From contig LJCR01000228.1 of the NCBI GenBank assembly GCA_001399705.1, positions 1 to 5,024 of the forward strand: a stretch of DNA of 5,024 bases. The letters run 5' to 3'. The position numbers were made by a program, and so were the translations under genes. A model generated the notes under the pieces. It saw nothing but the letters and a program-made list of their open reading frames with translations. It was not told the origin of the DNA and ran no database searches. This DNA is from Kouleothrix aurantiaca. GTDB taxonomy: Bacteria; Chloroflexota; Chloroflexia; Chloroflexales; Roseiflexaceae. This document shows positions 1 to 4,215 of this stretch, piece by piece (within the stretch, counting starts at the first letter, position 1; every line of letters starts with the position of its first letter).

Positions 1-34
1 GGGCCTGCTGTTGTTGGCGTCGTAGTGGTGAGAG

Positions 35-334
35 CTAGTGAATGGCTTCGACCTCGTTGGTCGCACGCACCGCTTCGCGCAGGCTGTTGCCGGGAGTGAA
101 CCCCGGAGTTTTGGTCGCGGCGATCGTCACCCGCTGCCGAGTTTTCGGATGAACGCCCCCGCGCTCCGAGCGTCGGCGCACCTCGAAAGTGCCGAAGCCG
201 GTCAAGATGACCCGCTGGTCGTTGATCAGCGCCTGGGTAATAACGTCAATGGCCCCATTCAGCGCCTTACTGACGGCCTTCTGGCTCATCCCGGTGTGGC
301 GAGCGACTTCCGCAATGAAATCCATTTTCTGCAT
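35..334 (-). CDS. hup: HU-family nucleoid DNA-binding protein
   Basis: This 99-residue protein is a small histone-like DNA-bending protein that acts as a dimer on the nucleoid. Residues 4-43 form the helical dimerisation part. The family signature GFGTFEVR is at 46-53. Residues 54-76 form the beta-arm, with the DNA-intercalating proline at P63 (in VHPKT, where HU usually has RNPxTG). The closing segment, about 79-90, matches the usual PGNSLREAV-type end. Typical HU is about 90 residues, so this one carries a short C-terminal extension (ATNEVEAIH). Met1 is preferred to Met4 because a GAGGAGG Shine-Dalgarno lies 7 bases upstream of it. The glycine usually found after the arm threonine is replaced by arginine (R66), which makes the arm tip more basic. 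The gene has its own upstream promoter and is probably not dependent on the next gene upstream. HU versus IHF cannot be settled by eye; HU-like is favoured. Family assignment is near certain. Confidence 0.95.
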   Translation of the reverse strand: MQKMDFIAEVARHTGMSQKAVSKALNGAIDVITQALINDQRVILTGFGTFEVRRRSERGGVHPKTRQRVTIAATKTPGFTPGNSLREAVRATNEVEAIH

Positions 335-341
335 GCGCGAG

Positions 342-348
342 CCTCCTC
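342..348 (-). promoter_or_regulatory. Shine-Dalgarno site of the HU gene
   Basis: The minus strand reads GAGGAGG, 7 bases before the ATG at 334. It is a near-perfect match to the anti-16S consensus and selects Met1 over the in-frame Met4. Confidence 0.85.
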
Positions 349-376
349 GGCAGAACGATTTGTGTTTCTCGCACGC

Positions 377-385
377 AGTATAGCA
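377..385 (-). promoter_or_regulatory. Extended -10 promoter of the HU gene
   Basis: The minus strand reads TGCTATACT, a TGn extension followed by a 5/6 match to TATAAT. It would start transcription near 370 and give a leader of about 36 bases that ends in the strong ribosome site. No good -35 hexamer is seen 17 bases upstream, as is usual for extended -10 promoters. A 5-bp inverted repeat (386-390 with 395-399, loop of 4) sits just upstream of the TG and could be an operator or chance. The region upstream (410-435) is AT-rich. Confidence 0.5.
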
Positions 386-415
386 CGGCGTTTCCGCCGC
401 ATTCTAATCGCTTGA

Positions 416-432
416 TATACGATTTGTATACG
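416..432. repeat. Pair of TATACG direct repeats spaced 11 bp
   Basis: TATACG occurs at 416-421 and again at 427-432, so the copies are one helical turn apart, upstream of the HU promoter. The spacing would suit a regulator binding one face of the DNA. The repeat is only 6 bases long and could be chance in an AT-rich patch. Confidence 0.25.
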
Positions 433-478
433 GTGTGGGGATGACATTGTGACGTTATGCGTGTAGATATATCTCGGC

Positions 479-503
479 GCGGCCCAAGCGCCTGCCGGGC
501 CGC
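479..503 (-). other. 7-bp GC-rich hairpin downstream of the repeat-protein gene
   Basis: GCGGCCC (479-485) pairs perfectly with GGGCCGC (497-503) around an 11-base loop. It starts 13 bases after the stop codon of the minus-strand gene ending at 516, where a terminator would be expected. No T-run follows the stem on the minus strand, so it is not a convincing intrinsic terminator. It may instead protect an mRNA 3' end. The rest of the 335-515 gap holds only the HU leader and promoter. Confidence 0.3.
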
Positions 504-515
504 TTACCGCTGAGA

Positions 516-995
516 TCACGGGCCTGGCTGTGGCTGCTCTGGCCCGGCTGGGATTCCCGCCTCTTTGAGAGCCGCATTGAAAATCGCGTCGGCGACCTCG
601 CGCATGGCGACGGTGCGGCCGAGTTGCTCCTCCAAGTCGAGCGTGTAGCGCTTGAGACGCAGCACCAGGGCACGGCCGAGGGCGATCGTGCCGCTCGGCG
701 CCTGCACCACCAGCTCCGTCCGAGGCAGGTCGATCGGTGGGCTGGCGCTGTCCAGGTAGGCGTTCAGCATACGCTCGGCGACCGAGCGCTGCGTGCCGGG
801 GCCGCCCTGTTCCTGAAGGATGAGCGCGTAGCGCTTGATCCGCAGCAGGATCGGCCGCGAGACGGCCACGTTGACGGTGTCAGTCGACAGCTCAGGGTCG
901 GCGGGGGCGATAATCCCAGGCGGGGCGCTGGTGCTTCTGGTTGCCGGCGCTGCCATCCTGCCCAACCTGCCCGCGGTTTTTTTCTTGTTGGTCAT
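516..995 (-). CDS. Small protein with two ribbon-helix-helix-like repeats, possible DNA-binding regulator
   Basis: This 159-residue protein is not a named family I recognise. Residues 1-40 are basic then Pro/Ala/Ser-rich and probably disordered. Residues about 41-84 and 102-146 are two copies of one motif: a short beta-like strand, then LRIKRYALILQEQ in copy 1 and LRLKRYTLDLEEQ in copy 2 (9 of 13 identical), then a second helix ending NAYLDSA or NAALKEA. The strand-helix-turn-helix pattern resembles a ribbon-helix-helix unit, so the chain may fold as an internal pseudodimer and bind DNA; this is inference. The duplication shows in the DNA too: 639-664 and 822-847 agree at 23 of 26 bases. The tail is Pro/Gln-rich. 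The ATG at 995 is chosen because the protein reads well from MTNKKK, but no good ribosome site precedes it. The in-frame ATG at 1043 (175 residues) has AAAGGAG 14 bases upstream and is the alternative. The gene lies 53 bases after iscB and may be cotranscribed with it. Confidence 0.7.
   Translation of the reverse strand: MTNKKKTAGRLGRMAAPATRSTSAPPGIIAPADPELSTDTVNVAVSRPILLRIKRYALILQEQGGPGTQRSVAERMLNAYLDSASPPIDLPRTELVVQAPSGTIALGRALVLRLKRYTLDLEEQLGRTVAMREVADAIFNAALKEAGIPAGPEQPQPGP
639..847. repeat. Degenerate 26-bp direct repeat inside the two-repeat gene
   Basis: The copies lie at 639-664 and 822-847 and match at 23 of 26 positions, both in the same reading frame of the minus-strand gene. They encode the conserved LR-KRY-L helix start of each protein repeat. 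This supports origin of the gene by tandem duplication of one domain. Confidence 0.7.
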
Positions 996-1023
996 AGAAA
1001 TCGCGCATGGAAACCGCTGCCTC

Positions 1024-1034
1024 ACCCAGAGGGT
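1024..1034. other. Short inverted repeat just downstream of iscB
   Basis: ACCC (1024-1027) and GGGT (1031-1034) can pair around a 3-base loop, and the 8-base palindrome GGGTACCC covers 1031-1038. Hairpins near element ends are typical of IS200/IS605-type elements, so this could lie near the right end of an IscB element. It is very short and no T-run follows it on the minus strand. It may be chance. Confidence 0.15.
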
Positions 1035-1048
1035 ACCCGGCATGCGGA

Positions 1049-2329
1049 TTACGCGCTCTCCTTTCGATAGCCATAGGCGTACCCGTCGGCACGCTGAACG
1101 ATACGTAGGTGGCGGTAGCTTATCCCCTGTTTGAGCCCCTGCGCGGTGGCGATATTGAATTTTCCAGTTACTCGGATAGCGACCCGCCCGACATGTACGC
1201 CGGCGTGCTTCCCGCCTGGAACCACTGCTCGCACCAGGTCGCCCGTCCGAAACCCGAACCATCGCTTCCGGCGCGGGACATGGCGAATCGGGAAGCCGTG
1301 CTTGTTCGTCCGGCAGCTTTGCCGGCTGCGGTGGCCTTTGGCGACGATCAGCAGCACGCTGCCCACCGCCACCCGCAATGTTTCAGGCGTGCTCGCGCCC
1401 ACCGCCGCCGCGTCGCGCCAGTGGGCTTTCTCCCACCCCAGCCGCGTGCGGTTCCATTTTGTTCTTCCGCCTGTGCCAGCTTCCAGAGGCAAGCCAAGCG
1501 CGGAAAGCGACCGCCAGAGCGCCCAGCGTACGCTGTTAGTGGCAGCGGCGTCTTTGAGCGGCGCTTTCGCCTGGGCCATCAGGTGCGCAAAGCCAAATTC
1601 GGAAGCCGTGCGGTTGCCCTTTTCTTGATTGCATGGCCCGCAGGCAATGGTCAAATTACTTACCCGGTTCGATCCGCCGCGCATCTTGGGGATCAGGTGC
1701 TCGACCTGGAGCGGCCGATTACCCTTTCCGCAGTAGGCGCATGTCCGGCCCCACTTGTGGAGCAAATACTCGCGCACTTCATACCCGGCCAGTTCGCCTT
1801 GTTGATACGTAGCTCCGCTGATCTCGGCATTCTCCATCAACTGGGTGTCGAACCGCACCAGCTCCATGCTGGTAGCAGCAATCGGGCAGAGATGGCGCAG
1901 CCGGCGCACCCATGTCAGCGTGGTCAAGATGCGATGGTGGAGCGAGGGAGCGAGCCAGCCGTCCTTGCGCCGCCGATTGAGAAAGCGCGCGGTGCGGTAG
2001 CGCGTATGGCGCTGACGACGACTTCGCCGGACGGCCCGCCGCGCGAGCAAAGCATCGCGGACCTGGCCTCCACGGTGAGTCAGTTCGCCGGCCCACACCA
2101 CCCGATCGGTCCCTTCCTGGACGATAGCGATCCCGGTCGTCTGACTACCGGGGTCGATTTTTAGGCGGTGGTCGTGAACTTCGGACTCGGCAGTCGTCCG
2201 GTCCTTGAGTCGAAGTGTGAACGGGTAGGTGCGCCATACAACAGCCCGACCGGCCTTGAGCAACTTCCTGGCCCTGGCCTCGTGGCACGGGTCGAGTGGC
2301 TGTTCATCAGATGAGAGCACGAAAACCAT
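1049..2329 (-). CDS. iscB: IscB, RNA-guided RuvC/HNH nuclease of an OMEGA system
   Basis: This 426-residue protein is an IscB, the family related to the ancestor of Cas9, which uses an omega-RNA to find and cut double-stranded DNA. Order of parts: PLMP-like N-terminus (10-31, here PLDP then HEARARKLLKAGRAV); RuvC-I KIDPGS with D59; arginine-rich bridge helix (about 91-122); RuvC-II SMELVRFD with E156; HNH domain (about 187-245) with zinc-type pairs C197/C200 and C230/C233, catalytic H211 in VEHLIPK and N225; RuvC-III HWRDAAAVG with H303 and D306; C-terminal target-adjacent-motif region (about 355-420) with GDLVRAVVPGGKHAG, VGRVAIRVTGKFNI and LRIVQRADGYAYG. All catalytic residues are present and length is normal, so both nuclease sites should be active. 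The ATG at 2329 follows an in-frame stop at the nearby ribosome site. AAGGAG lies 14 bases upstream inside an RNA hairpin, an unusually long spacing. The region upstream fits the omega-RNA. No transposase gene accompanies it. Confidence 0.96.
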   Translation of the reverse strand: MVFVLSSDEQPLDPCHEARARKLLKAGRAVVWRTYPFTLRLKDRTTAESEVHDHRLKIDPGSQTTGIAIVQEGTDRVVWAGELTHRGGQVRDALLARRAVRRSRRQRHTRYRTARFLNRRRKDGWLAPSLHHRILTTLTWVRRLRHLCPIAATSMELVRFDTQLMENAEISGATYQQGELAGYEVREYLLHKWGRTCAYCGKGNRPLQVEHLIPKMRGGSNRVSNLTIACGPCNQEKGNRTASEFGFAHLMAQAKAPLKDAAATNSVRWALWRSLSALGLPLEAGTGGRTKWNRTRLGWEKAHWRDAAAVGASTPETLRVAVGSVLLIVAKGHRSRQSCRTNKHGFPIRHVPRRKRWFGFRTGDLVRAVVPGGKHAGVHVGRVAIRVTGKFNIATAQGLKQGISYRHLRIVQRADGYAYGYRKESA

Positions 2330-2342
2330 GATACTAGCTTTT

Positions 2343-2356
2343 GCTCCTTACGGAGC
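2343..2356 (-). promoter_or_regulatory. GNRA-capped hairpin containing the iscB Shine-Dalgarno
   Basis: The minus strand reads GCTCC-GTAA-GGAGC, a 5-bp stem with a GNRA tetraloop, followed by AAAA. The only ribosome site for iscB, AAGGAG (2344-2349), is made of the end of the loop and the 3' arm. Folding as the last hairpin of the omega-RNA would therefore hide the iscB ribosome site. Spacing to the ATG is 14 bases, so initiation is likely weak even when the stem is open. Confidence 0.55.
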
Positions 2357-2537
2357 GCTCTGGTTGCCCAGGTGATGTGTGCCTCGACCATGTTCTGGAA
2401 GGGTTGTATACGCCAGCCGCACCGCCCCTACCCATCAGGACTTTTAACGGCTGGCCGCAGAGCGTGAGACTGGCATGCATCTCACGGTGCCTATGTTTTC
2501 CTTCCGAACGTAGCCTGATTGCTCAAGCTGGGTGCTG

Positions 2538-2589
2538 GTCAGTCAGGGCTTGTCGTGCAAGCCCGCCGCTTGAGCGGTGGGTGACTGAC
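2538..2589 (-). other. Nested multibranch stem at the core of the omega-RNA
   Basis: An 8-bp perfect outer stem (2538-2545 with 2582-2589) encloses two adjacent hairpins: 2546-2552 with 2558-2564 (7 bp, 5-base loop) and 2562-2570 with 2573-2581 (8 of 9 pairs, 2-base loop). The two inner hairpins compete for 2562-2564, so they may switch or share. In total 52 bases are almost fully paired, far more than chance, and no coding constraint explains it. Confidence 0.75.
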
Positions 2590-2683
2590 AACAATGCTCC
2601 CGGGCTGGCGCGGATGTTCCGCGCGGATTGCAATGATGCCGGCCAGGCGCCTACGATGAGGAGCACGGGCCGGCGCTCTCCGT

Positions 2684-2712
2684 ATCATACCACACGAATG
2701 TAAAAACGTAAA
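2684..2712 (-). promoter_or_regulatory. Possible promoter for the omega-RNA and iscB
   Basis: The minus strand has TTTACG (2707-2712, 4/6 to the -35 consensus), a 17-base spacer, and TATGAT (2684-2689, 5/6 to the -10 consensus) preceded by TGG, an extended -10. Transcription would start near 2677, at the foot of the first omega-RNA stem. The motifs are good by eye but unproven. If this is the real start, the usual 5' guide of about 16 bases would be missing or would overlap the first stem. Confidence 0.4.
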
Positions 2713-2744
2713 GATACGAGGATGTGAAATAACAATTTTGGTAT

Positions 2745-2773
2745 TTGATAATTATGTGAACGTGTGATACTAT
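2745..2773 (+). promoter_or_regulatory. Promoter of the MoxR-VWA operon
   Basis: TTGATA (2745-2750, 5/6) is separated by exactly 17 bases from TACTAT (2768-2773, 4/6). GATACT at 2766-2771 is an alternative -10 with a 15-base spacer. The region from 2700 to 2780 is strongly AT-rich against GC-rich surroundings. Start of transcription would be near 2780, giving a leader of about 62 bases. A small inverted repeat, ACTAT-C-ATAGT (2769-2779), overlaps the -10 and could be an operator. Confidence 0.55.
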
Positions 2774-2783
2774 CATAGTGACG

Positions 2784-2801
2784 CGGGCGCATGCGCGCCC
2801 G
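2784..2801 (+). promoter_or_regulatory. 5' UTR hairpin of the MoxR operon
   Basis: CGGGCGC (2784-2790) pairs perfectly with GCGCCCG (2795-2801) around the loop ATGC. It would sit within a few bases of the predicted transcript 5' end, where such stems commonly protect mRNA from decay. It may equally be a protein-binding palindrome, since GCGCATGCGC (2787-2796) is itself symmetrical. No T-run follows, so it is not a terminator. Confidence 0.4.
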
Positions 2802-2828
2802 TCGCTGAACCGCCTTCCAATCACCAAT

Positions 2829-2835
2829 AAAGGAG
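2829..2835 (+). promoter_or_regulatory. Shine-Dalgarno site of the MoxR gene
   Basis: AAAGGAG lies 6 bases before the ATG at 2842. The strong match and ideal spacing fix this start. Confidence 0.85.
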
Positions 2836-2841
2836 TCTCCG

Positions 2842-4206
2842 ATGGCTGCGACGGCTGTCCCGGTCCAGTCTCGTGGGGATCTGGTGCTGGCTGATCCCGC
2901 ATCGCCGGTGGCGACCGTCCCTGCGGCGCCGCAGATCCTCGTCCCGGCAACGCTCAGTACGACGCTCGATAGTCGTCCGCTGGATCTCTCTCCCCTGGCA
3001 GGGCCGCTCGCGAAGATCGCGCAGATCGAGGCGTGGCTGGGCACCGAACTCATCGAGCGTGAGGAGGCGACGCGTGTCGCGCTCACCGCGCTCCTCAGCG
3101 GCCAGCACGCGGCCTTCATCGGCCCGCCCGGCACCGCCAAGTCGCTGCTCATCCTGCTGCTGGCGCAGGCGTTCGATCTCAGCAAGTTCATCACGCTGTG
3201 CTCGCCGCACAGCAAGCTGGAGGACCTGATGGGGCCGCTGCGGCTCTCGCAGCTCCCCCACGACATCTACGAACGGCTCACGAACGCGTACATGCCGGCG
3301 TCGCAGCTCGTGTTCCTGGACGAAGTGTTCAACCTCTCCGGGTCCCTGGCCCAGACGACCCACCGGCTTATGAACGAGCGCGAATTCGACAACGGCAACC
3401 GTGTCGAGCGAGCCCCGCTGATCTCGGTGTTCGGCGCCTCGAACCAGATCCCGCAAACACCCGACAGTGCAGCCTTCCTTGATAGGTTTAGTTTTCGTCT
3501 GTGGCTGGGCTATGTCAGCCGCACAAACTTCCCGCGCCTGATGGCGCTGTATGCGAACCGGCCGTCGAGTGCCGTGCTTCGGGTGCTCGCGCACAACATG
3601 CCTATTTTCGCGTCTCAGCACGGCCTGCTCACGCTGGCGCCACCTCCGGTGACATTGGGCCAGGATGAGCTGTTCTCGCTGATGTGGGCCGCCGCGCACA
3701 TCCCGATCCCGCAGAGCATCCTATCGACGCTCGACAAGCTCTACGACGATCTGGCCGGCAAGGGCATCTACGTCTCCGACCGGCGCTGGCGGCAGAGCCA
3801 GGACGCGCTGCGCGTCAACGCGCTGCTCGATGGTCGCGGCATCGTGACCAACGATGACATCGCCGTCTATACCAACATGTTCTGGACCACGCGCGAGCAG
3901 CGCGTCACCATCGCGCAGGTCGTCGAGCGACTGGGCAACCCGCTGGCGGTTGCCGCGGTCGACAAGCGCGACCAGGCCAAGACGGCCTATGACGCCGCGA
4001 TCGCGGCCCAGGCCGACACCGACCTGGACTCTGGCCGGAAGATGAACGCGACGGTCGAGGCCCTCGGCAAGCTCAAGGAGACAGCCCAGAGCTTGGAGGC
4101 GCTGCTGGCCCAGGCGCAGCAGCAGGCGATGAACCCGACCAAGATCCAGCGCGCGCTGGATGCGGTGCAGGGCTGGCGCAAAGAGCTGTCGGAGTACGTG
4201 CTCTAG
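2842..4206 (+). CDS. RavA-like MoxR-family AAA+ ATPase
   Basis: This 454-residue protein belongs to the MoxR branch of AAA+ ATPases, which form cytoplasmic hexamers and use ATP to remodel or load partner complexes. Residues 1-45 are Ala/Pro-rich and probably flexible. Walker A is GPPGTAKS (94-101); the AKS ending is typical of the RavA group rather than the usual GKT/GKS. The GPL motif is at 131-133, Walker B is LVFLDE (156-161), sensor 1 is N201 in GASNQIP, and the arginine-finger candidate is R215 in LDRF. The stretch from LEDLMGPL to RLWL follows E. coli RavA closely in order and spacing. Residues about 230-345 form the helical lid. Residues about 373-454 are Ala/Gln/Lys-rich and likely coiled coil, in place of the RavA LARA domain. 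RavA is about 498 residues, so this is slightly short. The next gene begins 9 bases after the stop, with its ribosome site overlapping the TAG, so the two are almost certainly made together. Family is sure; the cellular target is unknown. Confidence 0.93.
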   Translation: MAATAVPVQSRGDLVLADPASPVATVPAAPQILVPATLSTTLDSRPLDLSPLAGPLAKIAQIEAWLGTELIEREEATRVALTALLSGQHAAFIGPPGTAKSLLILLLAQAFDLSKFITLCSPHSKLEDLMGPLRLSQLPHDIYERLTNAYMPASQLVFLDEVFNLSGSLAQTTHRLMNEREFDNGNRVERAPLISVFGASNQIPQTPDSAAFLDRFSFRLWLGYVSRTNFPRLMALYANRPSSAVLRVLAHNMPIFASQHGLLTLAPPPVTLGQDELFSLMWAAAHIPIPQSILSTLDKLYDDLAGKGIYVSDRRWRQSQDALRVNALLDGRGIVTNDDIAVYTNMFWTTREQRVTIAQVVERLGNPLAVAAVDKRDQAKTAYDAAIAAQADTDLDSGRKMNATVEALGKLKETAQSLEALLAQAQQQAMNPTKIQRALDAVQGWRKELSEYVL

Positions 4207-4210
4207 GAGG
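4205..4210 (+). promoter_or_regulatory. Shine-Dalgarno overlapping the MoxR stop codon
   Basis: AGGAGG begins inside the TAG stop of the preceding gene and lies 5 bases before the ATG at 4216. It picks ATG 4216 over the adjacent in-frame GTG at 4213, which would be only 2 bases away. The arrangement indicates translational coupling. Confidence 0.85.
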
Positions 4211-4215
4211 CCGTG

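Larger units (their letters stand above)
2336..2680 (-). ncRNA. Candidate omega-RNA (guide RNA scaffold) of IscB
   Basis: In OMEGA systems the guide RNA is encoded directly upstream of iscB, with the guide at its 5' end and its 3' end at the iscB start. This stretch has no credible gene but many perfect inverted repeats. In transcript order they are: 2668-2674 with 2638-2644 (7 bp); 2619-2624 with 2608-2613 (6 bp); 2582-2589 with 2538-2545 (8 bp, GTCAGTCA) enclosing 2573-2581 with 2562-2570 (8 of 9 bp) and 2558-2564 with 2546-2552 (7 bp); 2480-2486 with 2463-2469 (7 bp); 2448-2455 with 2412-2419 (8 bp); 2368-2371 with 2360-2363 (4 bp, GCAA loop); and 2352-2356 with 2343-2347 (5 bp, GTAA loop). 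The CCACCGCT-type hairpin resembles those upstream of other IS200/IS605 and IscB genes. Ends are estimated; a guide of about 16 bases would extend to roughly 2696 if the scaffold begins at the first stem. Location and structure support the call; the exact fold is inference. Confidence 0.8.

Noticed and set aside
516..1262. Upstream extension of the two-repeat gene to 248 codons
   Set aside because: The extra N-terminal part overlaps the 3' end of iscB by over 200 bases in another frame and reads as Arg-rich nonsense.
1109..2164. Long open frame of 351 codons on the plus strand
   Set aside because: It is the antisense shadow of iscB. Its translation is low-complexity Arg/Pro/Ala-rich with no motif, whereas the minus strand reads a complete, motif-rich IscB.
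1049..2329. Cas9 or a generic HNH homing endonuclease
   Set aside because: The protein is far too short for Cas9, lacks the REC lobe and has the PLMP-like N-terminus; it has three RuvC segments that a plain HNH endonuclease would lack.
2538..2589. CRISPR-like or terminator interpretation of the dense inverted repeats
   Set aside because: There is no repeated unit with spacers, and no T-run follows any stem; nested RNA structure upstream of iscB explains them better.
2341..2703. 120-codon plus-strand frame over the RNA region
   Set aside because: It lies across dense inverted repeats, has no ribosome site and reads like non-coding DNA.
2784..2801. Intrinsic terminator
   Set aside because: A perfect GC-rich stem, but neither side is followed by a T-run and it lies between a promoter and its gene.
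2821..3699. 292-codon minus-strand frame opposite the MoxR gene
   Set aside because: The Arg/Glu/Gln-rich translation is typical of antisense in GC-rich genes; the plus strand encodes all MoxR motifs with a ribosome site.
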